DNA of 64,000 bases from Sphingomonadaceae bacterium (GTDB taxonomy: Bacteria; Pseudomonadota; Alphaproteobacteria; Sphingomonadales; Sphingomonadaceae), in assembly GCA_030147805.1 (NCBI GenBank), contig JASBUR010000051.1:16963-80962 (forward strand). The letters run 5' to 3'. The notes under the pieces were generated by a model. It was not told the DNA's origin. It saw only the letters and a program-made list of their open reading frames with translations, and did not search any database. The position numbers and the translations under genes were made by a program. Shown one piece after another: positions 46,051 through 56,237 of this stretch (position 1 is the first letter of the stretch; each line of letters begins with the position of its first letter).

Positions 46051-49041
46051 GTGGTGCCAGTGTCCGCCGACCGCCCCTCCGTCTTCACCATCCCGCCGCA
46101 CGTCGCCTTCGTCGACGCGCTGGCGACGGGCTTGCTCGACCGCACGCGCGGCGATCCGATGCGGCTGGCGCGCGCAACGGTGCTGCTGCCCAACCGCCGC
46201 GCCGTCCGCGCGCTGACCGACGCCTTCGTGCGGCTGTCCGACGAGGGCGGACTGCTGCTGCCGCGGATGACGCCGATCGGCGATGTCGACGAGGACGAGG
46301 CGCTGGGCGTATTCGCCGACGATCTGGGGGCGGGCGCCGAGCTGCCGCCGGCGGTCGACGACTGCAAGCAGCGGCTGATCCTGACCAAGCTCGTCAAACC
46401 CTATCTCGAAAGCGGCGGCGAGCGCGCGACCGCGGTCGAGGCGCTGCGCCTCGCCGATGACCTGCGCGTCACGCTGCGCCAGCTGCTGTTCGACGATGTC
46501 GCGCCGTCGCGGCTGCGCGATGTCGACGCCGGCGACCTTGCCAGCCATTGGGAGCGCACGCTCGCCTATCTGGCGATCGTCGTCGACGCCTGGCCGGCGA
46601 TCCTTGCCGAGGAAGGCGAGGTCGACGGTGCGATCCGCCGGAACGAGCTGATGCGCGGCTGGATCGACCGGCTGGCCGCCGACCCGCCGTCGGACCTGAT
46701 CGTCGCCGCGGGCATGGTCGCCACCTCGCCCGTCGTCGGGCGACTGCTCCACCGCATCGCCCGCCTGCCCGGCGGGCTGGTGGTGCTTCCGGGCCTCGAC
46801 GTCGAGATGGACGACGAAGAGTGGCAGGAGATTCGCTGCCACCTCGCCGATCCAGAGCGCTCGCCGGCGCACGACAGCGAGGGGCACCCGCAGTTCGCCT
46901 TCCGCTGCCTGCTCGAACGGATGAAGGTCGGCCGCGGCGAGATCGCGGTCTGGCCCTACACGACGCCCTATGACGGGCCGCCAGCGCGCACCGCGGTGCT
47001 GGCACGCGCGATGGCGCCGGCACGCTTCACCGATGCGTGGCGCGACCTCGATCTCGACGACGATGCGCTCGCCGACGTGCGCCTCATCGAGGCGGCGACG
47101 CCGGGCGAGGAAGCGCAGGTGATCGCGCTGGCGATGCGCGAGGCGCTCGGCACGCCGGGCCGCACCGCGGCGCTGGTGACCCCCGATCGCGGTCTGGCGC
47201 GCCGCGTCGCGGCGCATCTGGCGCGATGGGGCGTTACGCTCGACGATTCGGCGGGCGTACCGCTGCGCCAGACGCCGCCGGGCACCTTCATGCTCGCGCT
47301 CGTCGAGGCGGCGGTTCAGCAGTTCGCGCCGACGCCGCTGCTGGCGCTGCTCAAGCATCCGCTGGTGCGGACAGAGGGGCGGCTCGACTGGCTCGACCGC
47401 GCGCGGCAGCTCGACGTGGCCTTGCGCGGCGTCCGCCCGCCGCCGGGGCTCGACCCGGTCGGCGCCCGCATCCTCGAACGGCACGACGAGGCGCGCCACG
47501 ACGAGGCGCGGCAGGCGCTGCGGTCGCTCGGCGGCTGGTGGGAGGCGGTGGCCGCTATCCTCGAGCCGCTCGAGCTGCTGTTCTCGCGCAAGACCGTCTC
47601 GCTGCCCGATCTGATCGACGCGCTCCGGGCGGCTGCCGCCCAGCTGACCGGTGACGAGCTGTGGCGTGGCCCCGCCGGCCGCGCGCTGGGCGAACTGGTC
47701 CAGCAGCTCGAACTGCACGGCCACCGGCTCGATCCCTTCGATCCGCCCGACGCGCCCGGCCTGCTGTCCGCCTTTTTCCAGGAGACGGCGGTGCGCCCGC
47801 CGTTCGGCCGCCATCCGCGGCTGTCGGTCTACGGCCTGCTCGAGGCGCGGCTGCAGCGTGCCGACCTGATGATCCTCGGCGGTCTCAACGAGGGCGTGTG
47901 GCCGAGCCTGTCGCAGCCCGACCCCTGGCTCGCGCCCGCGGCACGCGCGCAGCTCGGCCTGCCCGGGCTCGAACGCCGCATCGGTCTTGCCGCGCACGAC
48001 TTCGTCCAGGCGATGGGCGCGAGGCAGGTCATCGCGACGCGCGCCCGCCGCGACGCCACCGCGCCGACGGTCGCCTCGCGCTTCTGGCTGCGGCTCGAGG
48101 CGCTCGGCGGCGAGCGGGTGTTGCGCGAGCAGGCGCTGCTCGGCATCGCCCGCGCGCTCGACGCGCCGGACGGCCCGCCGCGCTACGCCCGCCGGCCCGA
48201 GCCGCGCCCGCCCGCCGATCTGCGGCCGCGCGCGCTGTCGGTGACGCAGGCGGAGAAACTGAAGGCCGACCCCTACAGCTTCTACGCCGAGACGATGCTC
48301 GGGCTGCGCCGGCTGCAGGCGCTCGACGAGGACCCGACCGCCGCCGAGAAGGGCACCTTCCTGCACGGCGTGCTCGAACGCTGGATCAAGGAGCGGCCCG
48401 ACGACCCGGCGCATCTGGTCGCGCTCGCCCGCCACATGCTCGCCGCATGGGACCACCACCCGCTGATGAAGGCGCTGTGGGCGCCGCGCGCGCTGCGCGC
48501 CGTCGAATGGGCCGCGGTCGCCATGGCCGAATGGACCGCCGAAGGCTGGCGCCCGGCGCTCGCCGAGGCGCGCGGCGAGGCGCTGCTCAGGAACGGCATC
48601 AAGCTGACCGGCAAGGCCGACCGCATCGACGTCGCCGCCGAGGGCAGCCTGGCGATCGTCGACTACAAGACCGGCATGCCACCGAGCCACGCGCAGCTCG
48701 AAGGCGGCTATGCGCTGCAGCTCGGGCTGCTCGGCTGGCTGGCGCAGGAGGGGCATGTGCCGGGGCTCGCGGCGGGAGAGGTCGCGGCGCTGCGCTACTG
48801 GCGGCTGTCGGGCGGCAGCGTCCCCGGCAAGGTCAGCGACCCGCTGGTGTTCAATCGCAAGGACTGGAGCGATCCGCCGCGCTTCATCGCCGAATCGATG
48901 GTGCACCTCGACCGGCTGTGCGCCGAACTGCTGCTCGGCGACGCGCCGTTCACCGCCAAGCTGCACCCCGATTATTCGACACGCTACAAGGACCACGATC
49001 ATCTGGCGCGCGTCGCCGAATGGATGGGGCGAAGCGAATGA
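46051..49041 (+). CDS. addB: Double-strand break repair protein AddB
   Basis: A 996-residue subunit of the AddAB helicase-nuclease, which resects broken ends for RecA. The N-terminal helicase-like part has LLPNRRAVRALTDAF rather than a full P-loop, as usual. The C-terminal nuclease domain has KADRIDV and LAIVDYKTGMPP, complete for catalysis, and KADPYSFYAETML. Start uncertain among GTG 46051, 46054 and 46060. A large inverted repeat follows before addA. Confidence 0.93.
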   Translation: MVPVSADRPSVFTIPPHVAFVDALATGLLDRTRGDPMRLARATVLLPNRRAVRALTDAFVRLSDEGGLLLPRMTPIGDVDEDEALGVFADDLGAGAELPPAVDDCKQRLILTKLVKPYLESGGERATAVEALRLADDLRVTLRQLLFDDVAPSRLRDVDAGDLASHWERTLAYLAIVVDAWPAILAEEGEVDGAIRRNELMRGWIDRLAADPPSDLIVAAGMVATSPVVGRLLHRIARLPGGLVVLPGLDVEMDDEEWQEIRCHLADPERSPAHDSEGHPQFAFRCLLERMKVGRGEIAVWPYTTPYDGPPARTAVLARAMAPARFTDAWRDLDLDDDALADVRLIEAATPGEEAQVIALAMREALGTPGRTAALVTPDRGLARRVAAHLARWGVTLDDSAGVPLRQTPPGTFMLALVEAAVQQFAPTPLLALLKHPLVRTEGRLDWLDRARQLDVALRGVRPPPGLDPVGARILERHDEARHDEARQALRSLGGWWEAVAAILEPLELLFSRKTVSLPDLIDALRAAAAQLTGDELWRGPAGRALGELVQQLELHGHRLDPFDPPDAPGLLSAFFQETAVRPPFGRHPRLSVYGLLEARLQRADLMILGGLNEGVWPSLSQPDPWLAPAARAQLGLPGLERRIGLAAHDFVQAMGARQVIATRARRDATAPTVASRFWLRLEALGGERVLREQALLGIARALDAPDGPPRYARRPEPRPPADLRPRALSVTQAEKLKADPYSFYAETMLGLRRLQALDEDPTAAEKGTFLHGVLERWIKERPDDPAHLVALARHMLAAWDHHPLMKALWAPRALRAVEWAAVAMAEWTAEGWRPALAEARGEALLRNGIKLTGKADRIDVAAEGSLAIVDYKTGMPPSHAQLEGGYALQLGLLGWLAQEGHVPGLAAGEVAALRYWRLSGGSVPGKVSDPLVFNRKDWSDPPRFIAESMVHLDRLCAELLLGDAPFTAKLHPDYSTRYKDHDHLARVAEWMGRSE

Positions 49042-49054
49042 GCCGGCGCGCCCA

Positions 49055-49164
49055 CATCCTCCCCGGAACGGGGAGGGGGACCCTGCGCAGCAGGGTGGAG
49101 GGGTCCCGGCGCTGGCACCCCTCCACCGCCTGCGGCGGTCCCCCTCCCCTTGCAGGGGAGGATG
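49055..49164. repeat. Large inverted repeat between addB and addA
   Basis: Arms at 49055-49104 and 49117-49164 match as inverted copies over about 48-50 bases, with two short mismatched loops, around a 12-base centre. Both arms have CATCCTCCCC at the outer end and GGTGGAGGGGT at the inner end. The form is familiar from sphingomonad intergenic repeats. It fills nearly all of the 148 bases between the genes and would make a very stable RNA hairpin in the addBA message. Confidence 0.85.
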
Positions 49165-49189
49165 GCATCTTCCCGCGGGACGGGGCCCC

Positions 49190-52100
49190 ATGACCGCCAG
49201 CCGTCTCCTCCCGCTGCGTCCCGCGCAGATGCGTGCCGCCAACCCGCGTGACAATGCCTGGGTGTCGGCCTCGGCGGGCACCGGCAAGACGCAGGTGCTG
49301 ACCGCGCGCGTGCTCCGGCTGCTGCTCGCCGGCGCCGCGCCCGAGCGCCTGCTCTGCCTGACCTTCACCAAGGCCGCCGCCGCCGAGATGCAGGAGCGCA
49401 TCTTCGCGCGGCTGACGCGCTGGGTTCGCGCTGCCGACGCCGAGCTCGACGCCGACCTCGAGGCGCTCGGAGAGATGCCGACACCCGCCCGCCGCGAGCG
49501 GGCGCGGCGGCTGTTCGCGCTGGTGGTCGACGCGCGCGGCGGGCTGCGCGTGCTCACCTTCCACGCCTTCGCCCAGTCGCTGCTCGCCGGCTTCCCGATC
49601 GAAGCGGGGATCGCGCCCGGCTTCACCGTCCTCGACGACCGCACCGGCGTCGAGCTGCGCGGCCGGGTGCTGACCGACGCGCTCGCCGACGATGGCTTCG
49701 CCGAGGATGTCGCGGGGCTGGCGGTCCGGCTCGGCGAGCGCAAGTTCGCCACGGTGGTGATGGCGATGCTGCGCCAGCGCGAGGGGCTGCGCGCGCTCGG
49801 CAATCCGGCAGGACATCGGGCGCTGCTGCGCCGCGAACTCGGGCTGCCGACCGACGGCGACCGCGATGCCGTGATGGCCGAGGCGATGGCGGAAGGTCGC
49901 TTCGACCATGCCGGTCTCCAGGTCTTCGCCCGCGCCTGCGCCGCCTGGAACACCGCCACCGGTCTGAAGCAGGCCGACTGTATCGCCGCGTGGCTCGCCG
50001 CGTCGCCCGCCGACCGCGTCGCCCGCTTCGGCGAGCTGCGCGAGGTGTTCCTCACCAAGTCGGGCGATCCGCGCAAGCTGTCGCCCAGGCTCGTCGAGGT
50101 CGTCGATCTCGCCGAACGGCTGTGCGCGGCGATCACCGCGATCGGCGAGATCGACGCCAAATTCGCCGTCGTCGAGATCGCCGCGACGCATCTGCGCGTC
50201 GGCCATGTGCTCGAGGCGGGGTTTCGGCTGCAGAAGGCGCGCGCCGGCCTGCTCGACTTCGACGACATGATCGCCCGCGTCGCGGCGATGCTCGGCCAGA
50301 GCCGGATGGCCGAGTGGGTGCGCTTCAAGCTCGACCAGTCGATCGACCATATCCTCGTCGACGAGGGGCAGGACACCAACCAGGCGCAGTGGCAGATCGC
50401 CCGCGTCATCGCCGAGGAATTCTTCGCCGGCATCGGCACGCGCGGCGAGGGCGTCGACCGCACGATGTTCGCGGTCGGCGACTACAAGCAGTCGATCTTC
50501 AGCTTCCAGGGCTCCGACCCGCGCGTCTTCAACATCTATCGCGACCATTTCAGCGCGATGGCCGCCGACGCCGGGCTCGAGTTCCACGACGTGCCGCTCG
50601 CGGAGAGCTTCCGCTCGGGCCGCGCGGTGCTCGAGGTGGTCGACCGCGTCATCGACGATCTCGGCTACGAGGCGCTCGGCCTCGACCGGCCGCCCGAGCC
50701 GCACCGCGTCGGGCGCCAGGGCGATCCGGCGGGGCGCGTCGTGCTGTGGCCGCCGGTCACTCCCGACATCGCCGCCGACGACGAGGCGGAAGCGCTTGCC
50801 GATACCGGCGAGGAGGAGGCCGGCTGGCTCCCCGGGCCGGTGCTTCGGCTGGCCGACCGCATCGCGCGGCAGGTACGCGGCTGGCTCGACGACCCCGATA
50901 TGCGGCTCGCCAACGGCCGGCGCGTGCGGCCCGAGGACGTGCTGGTGCTGGTGCGCGCGCGCGGCGAGTTCGTCGGCGCGCTCGTCGCCAACCTCCACGC
51001 GCAGCGCGTGCCGGTGGCGGGCGTCGACCGCCTCCGGCTGACCGGGCCGATCGCGGTTCAGGATTGCCTGGCGCTGATCCGCTTCGCGCTGCAGCCCGAC
51101 GACGACCTGACCTTGGCGACCCTGCTCGTCTCGCCCTTCCTCGACTGGAGCCAGGACGAACTGTTCGCGCTCGCGCACCGTCGTGGGCCGGTCAGCCTTT
51201 GGCGGCGGTTGCGTGCGCGCGCCGAGACCAGCGCCAATGCCGCGCTGGCGCTCGCCTGGCTGGGCGAGGTGCTGGCGCTCGCCGACCTCAAGCCGCCGCA
51301 TGAATTCCTCGAAACGATCCTGTCGGGGCCGCTCGGCGGCCGTGCGCGGCTGCTGGCGCGGCTCGGCGAGGAGGCGCGCGACCAGGTCGAGGCGCTGCTG
51401 GCGCAGGCGCTGGCGTTCGAGACCGCGCATGCGCCGTCGCTGCAGGGCTTTCTCGCCTGGATCGAGAATGACGACATCGAGCTGAAGCGCGATCCCGACG
51501 CGCCTGCCGACGCGGTCCGGATCATGACGGTGCATGGCGCCAAGGGGCTGCAGGCGCCGATCGTCATCCTCGCCGACGCTGCGCGCGCGCCCAACGACCG
51601 CGCCGGCGATCATGTCGTGCTGCCCTGGGGACCCGGCGGCGAGGATCTGCCGATCTTCTACGGCGGCAAGGCGGGGCGCATCGGCCCGATCGCCGAACGG
51701 ATCGAGGAGGACCGAAGGCGTGCCGAGGAGGAGCATTGGCGGCTGCTCTACGTCGCGCTGACGCGCGCCGAGGACATGCTGTTCGTCGGCGGCGCGCTCG
51801 GGCTGGGCGAGACGGTGCCGCACCCCGACAGCTGGCACGCACAGGTCGCGACCGCGCTCGCCGGGCTGGGCGCCACGCTGGCGCCCGATCCGCTGTGGGG
51901 CGAGGTGATCGTTTACGCCAACGGCGTTCAGGCGCCGCCCGCCGAGCCGGCCAAGCCGCCGCCGCCGGCGCTCGCCGCGGTGCCGGCCTGGGCGCGCGCG
52001 CTGCCCGCCCCCGAGCCGGCGCCGCCGCGCCCGCTGTCGCCGTCGCAGCTCGCCGCCGACGACGTCGCCTCGCCGCCGCCGTCGAAGGCGATGGCCGATG

Positions 52101-52603
52101 CGGCGCGCAAGGGGACGCTGCTGCACAAGCTGTTCGAACGGCTGCCCGCGGTGCCCGCGGCGCAGCGCGGCGATGCGGCGCGGCGCTGGCTGGCCCGCCA
52201 GGCGCGCGATCTCGATGAGCCCGAGCGCGCCGCGCTGGCGGCCAAGGCGCTCGCCGTCATCGGGCATCCCGACTTCGCCGAGCTGTTCGGCCCCGACGCG
52301 CTTGCCGAGGCGCCGATTGCGGCGGTGGTCGGGACGGCGGTCATCGCCGGCAAGGTCGACCGGCTGCTGATCCAGCCGCAGCGCATCCAGATCATCGACT
52401 TCAAGACCGGGCTCAGCGTGCCCGCCGACGCCGCCGGCGTGTCGGCCTATCATGTCAAGCAGATGGCGGCCTATGCGGCGGCGCTGCGGCGCATCTTCCC
52501 GGGCCGGACGATCGAGGCGGCGCTGCTGTTCACCGAGGTCGCGCGGCTGATCGTGCTGCCCGAGGAGCTGCTCCAGGCGCACCTGCCCTCCGGGCAGCCG
52601 TGA
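49190..52603 (+). CDS. addA: Double-strand break repair helicase-nuclease AddA
   Basis: A 1137-residue UvrD-like helicase with nuclease domain. Motifs: WVSASAGTGKTQVLTARVL (Walker A), LCLTFTKAAAAEMQER, HILVDEGQDTNQAQWQI (Walker B), FAVGDYKQSIFSFQGSDP, RIMTVHGAKGLQAPIVIL and LLYVALTRAEDMLFV. The C-terminal nuclease has GKVDRLLI and IIDFKTG. The frame is open into the upstream repeat, but the ATG at 49190 is the first start of the conserved region. Alphaproteobacterial AddA form. Confidence 0.95.
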   Translation: MTASRLLPLRPAQMRAANPRDNAWVSASAGTGKTQVLTARVLRLLLAGAAPERLLCLTFTKAAAAEMQERIFARLTRWVRAADAELDADLEALGEMPTPARRERARRLFALVVDARGGLRVLTFHAFAQSLLAGFPIEAGIAPGFTVLDDRTGVELRGRVLTDALADDGFAEDVAGLAVRLGERKFATVVMAMLRQREGLRALGNPAGHRALLRRELGLPTDGDRDAVMAEAMAEGRFDHAGLQVFARACAAWNTATGLKQADCIAAWLAASPADRVARFGELREVFLTKSGDPRKLSPRLVEVVDLAERLCAAITAIGEIDAKFAVVEIAATHLRVGHVLEAGFRLQKARAGLLDFDDMIARVAAMLGQSRMAEWVRFKLDQSIDHILVDEGQDTNQAQWQIARVIAEEFFAGIGTRGEGVDRTMFAVGDYKQSIFSFQGSDPRVFNIYRDHFSAMAADAGLEFHDVPLAESFRSGRAVLEVVDRVIDDLGYEALGLDRPPEPHRVGRQGDPAGRVVLWPPVTPDIAADDEAEALADTGEEEAGWLPGPVLRLADRIARQVRGWLDDPDMRLANGRRVRPEDVLVLVRARGEFVGALVANLHAQRVPVAGVDRLRLTGPIAVQDCLALIRFALQPDDDLTLATLLVSPFLDWSQDELFALAHRRGPVSLWRRLRARAETSANAALALAWLGEVLALADLKPPHEFLETILSGPLGGRARLLARLGEEARDQVEALLAQALAFETAHAPSLQGFLAWIENDDIELKRDPDAPADAVRIMTVHGAKGLQAPIVILADAARAPNDRAGDHVVLPWGPGGEDLPIFYGGKAGRIGPIAERIEEDRRRAEEEHWRLLYVALTRAEDMLFVGGALGLGETVPHPDSWHAQVATALAGLGATLAPDPLWGEVIVYANGVQAPPAEPAKPPPPALAAVPAWARALPAPEPAPPRPLSPSQLAADDVASPPPSKAMADAARKGTLLHKLFERLPAVPAAQRGDAARRWLARQARDLDEPERAALAAKALAVIGHPDFAELFGPDALAEAPIAAVVGTAVIAGKVDRLLIQPQRIQIIDFKTGLSVPADAAGVSAYHVKQMAAYAAALRRIFPGRTIEAALLFTEVARLIVLPEELLQAHLPSGQP

Positions 52604-52719
52604 CGCTCGGGACGCATAGCGGTCCTTGATCACCGGACACCAAAGCTTCGCCCCCGCGTTGATTGACCGACGCCGGGGTCATGCTTACCTCGGACCAAAC
52701 GCATACGGAGATTCCCCAC

Positions 52720-53040
52720 ATGCCTGCCAACAAGGTCACCGACGCCTCGTTCCACGCCGACGTCATCAGCGCCGACAAGCCGGTACTCGTCGATTTCTGG
52801 GCGGAATGGTGCGGCCCGTGCCGTCAGATCGGCCCGGCGCTCGAGGAGCTGTCGGACGAGCTGAAGGACAAGGTGACGATCCTCAAGCTCAACATCGACG
52901 AGAATCCCGACGCGCCGACCAAATTCGGCGTGCGCGGCATCCCGACGATGATCCTGTTCAAGAACGGTACCGCTGCCGCGACCGCGGTCGGTGCGCGTCC
53001 CAAGAGCGCGATCAAGAGCTGGCTCGAAAGCGAGCTTTAA
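52720..53040 (+). CDS. trxA: Thioredoxin
   Basis: A 106-residue dithiol reductant. The active site is WCGPC with Cys31 and Cys34, in [16 protein letters not shown]; the cis-Pro loop is [14 protein letters not shown] lies upstream of the ATG at 52720; an in-frame ATG at 52681 would add 13 residues and lacks such a site. It follows addA by 116 bases, the usual order in this group. Confidence 0.97.
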   Translation: MPANKVTDASFHADVISADKPVLVDFWAEWCGPCRQIGPALEELSDELKDKVTILKLNIDENPDAPTKFGVRGIPTMILFKNGTAAATAVGARPKSAIKSWLESEL

Positions 53041-53043
53041 ACC

Positions 53044-53655
53044 CTACGTCAGCGGGATCATCACGTTGGCCGCATAGGGCGGCCGCGTGGTGAGCCGCCG
53101 ATACCAGGCCTCGACGCGCGGCAGGCTCGGCCGGTCGATGTCGAGCGTGAAGAAGGTGTGGGCGTAGACGCCCATCGGGATGTCGCCGAGCCCGAAGCGC
53201 TCGCCCGACAACCAGTCGCTCGCCGCGAGCGCCGCTTCCACCCGCTGCATCATCCTGCCCGACGCCGCCGCGGCGGCGGCGACGGCGGCCATATCGCGCT
53301 CGGCAGGCGCGCGGCGCACGAGATGGACGAAAGCGTCGCGCTGCGCGTCGGCGTAGCCGAACACCCAGTCCATCCACTTGTCGCCGACGGCGCGAGCGGC
53401 TGGATCGGCCGGCCAGAAGCCCGGCCCGCCGTAGCGCGCGGCGAGATAGCGCAGGATGGCGTTCGATTCCCACAGCACCAGCCCGTCGTCCTCGATCGTC
53501 GGGATCAGCCGGTTGGGGTTCATCGCCAGATAGGCGTCGGTAAAGCCGAACGCGCCGCCGATGTCGCGGCGTTCATAGGCAATGTCCATCTCCTCGGCAG
53601 CCCAGGCCACCTTCTTGACGTTGTGCGAGTTGAGACGGCCCCAGATGATCAGCAT
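53044..53655 (-). CDS. Glutathione S-transferase family protein
   Basis: A 203-residue GST. The N-terminal thioredoxin fold has RLNSHNVKKVAWAAEEM and the glutathione-binding NRLIPTIEDDGLVLWESNAI (Ser-containing ESNAI). The C-terminal all-helical domain ends with RVEAWYRRLTTRPPY. Role probably detoxification or reductive chemistry; substrate unknown. Convergent with trxA with 3 bases between stops. Confidence 0.93.
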   Translation of the reverse strand: MLIIWGRLNSHNVKKVAWAAEEMDIAYERRDIGGAFGFTDAYLAMNPNRLIPTIEDDGLVLWESNAILRYLAARYGGPGFWPADPAARAVGDKWMDWVFGYADAQRDAFVHLVRRAPAERDMAAVAAAAAASGRMMQRVEAALAASDWLSGERFGLGDIPMGVYAHTFFTLDIDRPSLPRVEAWYRRLTTRPPYAANVMIPLT

Positions 53656-53913
53656 GACGGTGCTTATGGGCGGCAGGGCAGGGTGACGTAAAGCGCCGCT
53701 GCACGGCGTAAATGGCAATTTCGGCCAAGCGGCATCGGCGGCGGCGCGGCTTATGCTCGTCTGATGAAGCGACAGTCGCAGACCCGGAACAGCGAGGCGT
53801 CGACGGCCGGCGGGCCACAGCTTCCCGGCCCGCCGTCGCCCGGGCGGTGCGGCGGGCTGCCGCCCGCCCCGGGACGGACCCGGCCGACGGGACTGTTGTG
53901 ACATTCGGACCGA
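53656..53913. other. Gene-free stretch with two hairpins
   Basis: No good reading frame. A 9-bp stem CGGCGGGCC/GGCCCGCCG (about 53809-53834) and a second GC-rich inverted pair CGGGCGG/CCGCCCG just right of it suggest structured DNA or RNA upstream of the AraC-type gene. Nothing else recognised. Confidence 0.4.
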
Positions 53914-53941
53914 TTGAAGATAGAGCTAGTCGGACTATTAT
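53914..53941 (+). promoter_or_regulatory. Sigma-70-type promoter of the AraC-family gene
   Basis: TTGAAG at 53914-53919, a 16-base gap and TATTAT at 53936-53941. The -10 box is strong for a high-GC genome. It lies 54 bases before the GTG start of the regulator. Confidence 0.6.
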
Positions 53942-53995
53942 CCCCGCCCAGCGTGGCGGTACCGTCGCGGCGCGGGGGGACATCGGGGAGCGGGC

Positions 53996-54856
53996 GTGTC
54001 GGACGTTCGGCTGGCGGTCATTTCAGCGCATGTGACGGAGCGGTCGCACGGCCATGCCGGCGGCCGGGTCGTGGTGTCGACGCTCGACCAGGGCGACAGC
54101 CTCGTCTACTGCCCGTCGCCCTCGGTGAAGCTCGTGCTCGATGGCGAGGAACGCTACGAGAACGACGGACGCATCCACATCGTGCGCGCGGGGCAGTTTC
54201 TTCTCGCCGATGCCGGCTGGCAGTTGCGCGCCATCGTCTCACGGCGCGCGCCGGCGGTAGGAGTCTGCATTTACCTGCCGTTCGATGCGTTGCCGGAGGC
54301 GAGCGAGGAGCGGGTACCGTTGATGACGCTCAGCGCCGCCGGTTCGCGGTTCGGCGACTATCTGCTGGCGACGGCGCGCCAGCTGGCGGTCGATCCGGGG
54401 GCGCGGTCCGCGCTGGCGGGCGATCTCGTCGCGGCGGCGCGTGGCCATATGCCCGAACTGATCGGCGGCGCGGAGGACAGCCTGTCGCGGCTCGGGCGTG
54501 TGAAGGTCTCGACGCAGATCGACAATCTGCGCCGCGTCGAGGAGGCGCGCGCCTATCTCCACGCCCACGGCGATCGCATCGTAACGCTTACCGAGCTGGC
54601 CAGGGCGGTCGGCGTGTCGCGCTTCTATCTCGCGCGCAACTTCCGCGCCGCCTATGCCCAGTCGCCGATCGCCTATCACCGTCAGCTCCGGCTCGCCGAT
54701 GCCGTCGAGCGCATCCGCGCGCGCGACTGGACCGCGACGGCGGCCGCCGAGGCGCTCGGCTTCAGTGATCTGCCGAGCTTCAGCCGCGCGGTGCGCCGAA
54801 AATATGGTGTGCCGCCCGGCCGGCTGGTCGGGCCGGCGGAGGGTCAGCTGCGATAG
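53996..54856 (+). CDS. AraC-family transcriptional regulator
   Basis: A 286-residue regulator with an N-terminal cupin-like sensing domain (DGEERYENDGRIHIVRAGQF) and a C-terminal double helix-turn-helix (about residues 185-280): TLTELARAVGVSRFYLARNF and TAAAEALGFSDLPSFSRAVR. The target is unknown; no divergent enzyme gene adjoins it. It starts with GTG after GGGGAG and overlaps the convergent argJ by 13 bases. Confidence 0.92.
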   Translation: MSDVRLAVISAHVTERSHGHAGGRVVVSTLDQGDSLVYCPSPSVKLVLDGEERYENDGRIHIVRAGQFLLADAGWQLRAIVSRRAPAVGVCIYLPFDALPEASEERVPLMTLSAAGSRFGDYLLATARQLAVDPGARSALAGDLVAAARGHMPELIGGAEDSLSRLGRVKVSTQIDNLRRVEEARAYLHAHGDRIVTLTELARAVGVSRFYLARNFRAAYAQSPIAYHRQLRLADAVERIRARDWTATAAAEALGFSDLPSFSRAVRRKYGVPPGRLVGPAEGQLR

Positions 54857-56088
54857 TCGGCGTTGATGCTGATGTAGCCGTGCGTGAGATCGCAGGTCCA
54901 CACCGTCGCGCGGCCCGCGCCCAGCCCCAGGTCGACGCCGATGTCGATCTCGCGGCCCTTCAGATGCGCGGCGACGGGTGCCTCGTCATAGCCTTCGACC
55001 GCGAGGCCGTCCCTGGCCACCAGCGTCGTACCGAAGCGGATCGCGAGCCGGTCGCGGTCGGCGGCTTCGCCCGCCTTGCCGACCGCCATGACGACGCGCC
55101 CCCAATTGGCGTCCTCGCCGGCGATCGCGGTCTTGACCAGCGGCGAATTGGCGATGGCGAGCGCGATGACGCGGGCGGCGCGGTCGTCCTCGGCGCCCTC
55201 GACCTTGATGGTGATGAACTTCTGCGCGCCCTCGCCGTCGCGCACCACCTGCTGCGCGAGGTCGCGGCACAGGTCGGTGAGCGCCGCCTGGAAGGCGTCG
55301 GCGCCGGCGCTCTCCCAGCCGGCGAGCGGGGCGTTGCCGGCGGCGCCGGTCGCGAAGGCGAGCACGGTGTCCGAGGTGCTGGTGTCGCCGTCGACGGTGA
55401 TGCACGAGAAGGTCGCCGCGTTCGCCGCCGACAGCATCGCCTGCAGGAATCCGGGCGCGACCGCGGCGTCGGTGAAGACGAAGCCGAGCATCGTCGCCAT
55501 GTCGGGAGCGATCATCCCCGAGCCCTTGATGATGCCGACCAGCGTCACTGGGCGCCCGTCGACGATCGCGGTGCGGGCGCTCGCCTTGGGAAAGGTGTCG
55601 GTGGTCATGATCGTCGCCGCGGCATCTTCCCAGGTCGCGGTCGACCCGGCCTTGAGCTTGGCGAAGGCGCTGCCGAGCCCGGCGCGCGCCTTGTCGACCG
55701 GCAGCGGCACGCCGATCACCCCCGTCGAGGCGACGAACACCTCGGTCTCGGCGCAGCCGAGCGTCTCGCGCGCGGCGTCGAGCACCGCCTGGACCGCCGC
55801 CTGGCCGCGGCCGCCGGTGAAGGCGTTCGAATTGCCGGCGTTGACGACGAGCGCGCGGGCGCGGCCGCCAGCGAGCGCGCGGCGGCACCAGTCGACCTCG
55901 GGCGAGGGGCATTTCGACCGGGTGAGGACTCCCGCGACCGCGGTGCCCGGCGCCAGTTCGGCGAGCGTCAGGTCGGTGCGGTCCCAGGCCTTGTAGCCGG
56001 CGCGTGCGACCGCGAGCCGCACGCCGGCGACCTCGGGCAGGTCGGGGAAGCGTTCGGGGGCGAGGGGGGAGCGGGTGAGATCGGCCAT
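54844..56088 (-). CDS. argJ: Bifunctional ornithine acetyltransferase/N-acetylglutamate synthase
   Basis: A 414-residue self-cleaving enzyme that moves acetyl groups in arginine synthesis. The cleavage site lies in [20 protein letters not shown], with the conserved Thr of ATML starting the beta chain. Also seen are [10 protein letters not shown] and [16 protein letters not shown]. The enzyme keeps the N-terminal [17 protein letters not shown] region. Complete length. Divergent from secA. Confidence 0.95.
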   Translation of the reverse strand: MADLTRSPLAPERFPDLPEVAGVRLAVARAGYKAWDRTDLTLAELAPGTAVAGVLTRSKCPSPEVDWCRRALAGGRARALVVNAGNSNAFTGGRGQAAVQAVLDAARETLGCAETEVFVASTGVIGVPLPVDKARAGLGSAFAKLKAGSTATWEDAAATIMTTDTFPKASARTAIVDGRPVTLVGIIKGSGMIAPDMATMLGFVFTDAAVAPGFLQAMLSAANAATFSCITVDGDTSTSDTVLAFATGAAGNAPLAGWESAGADAFQAALTDLCRDLAQQVVRDGEGAQKFITIKVEGAEDDRAARVIALAIANSPLVKTAIAGEDANWGRVVMAVGKAGEAADRDRLAIRFGTTLVARDGLAVEGYDEAPVAAHLKGREIDIGVDLGLGAGRATVWTCDLTHGYISINADYRS

Positions 56089-56237
56089 GGTGCTCCATAT
56101 CCGCTTCGCGCGCGGGAAGTCGAGCGCGCGACGACGATGGGGCGGGTTTGACTTGGACCGGCCCCGTCCCTATCTCCGCCCGGTTCCAGGGCAGGCACTG
56201 GGACACCATCGAGCCTGCCCGAAATCAAGGTATTCGC

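Noticed and set aside
48710..49189. N-terminal extension of AddA through the intergenic repeat
   Set aside because: The frame is open but encodes a shadow of addB and the inverted repeat; the family N-terminus begins just after the ATG at 49190.
45151..50463. A 1770-codon open frame on the minus strand
   Set aside because: It runs antisense to amgK, murU, addB and addA, which all have clear family motifs. Its composition (Arg, Ala, Ser rich, no domain) is that of a high-GC shadow frame.
48950..52633. A 1227-codon minus-strand frame
   Set aside because: Antisense shadow of addA; low-complexity Arg/Gly/Asp-rich sequence without any recognisable motif.
53573..53983. A minus-strand frame upstream of the GST gene
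   Set aside because: It overlaps the start of the GST gene out of frame, has no ribosome-binding site and no recognisable domain.
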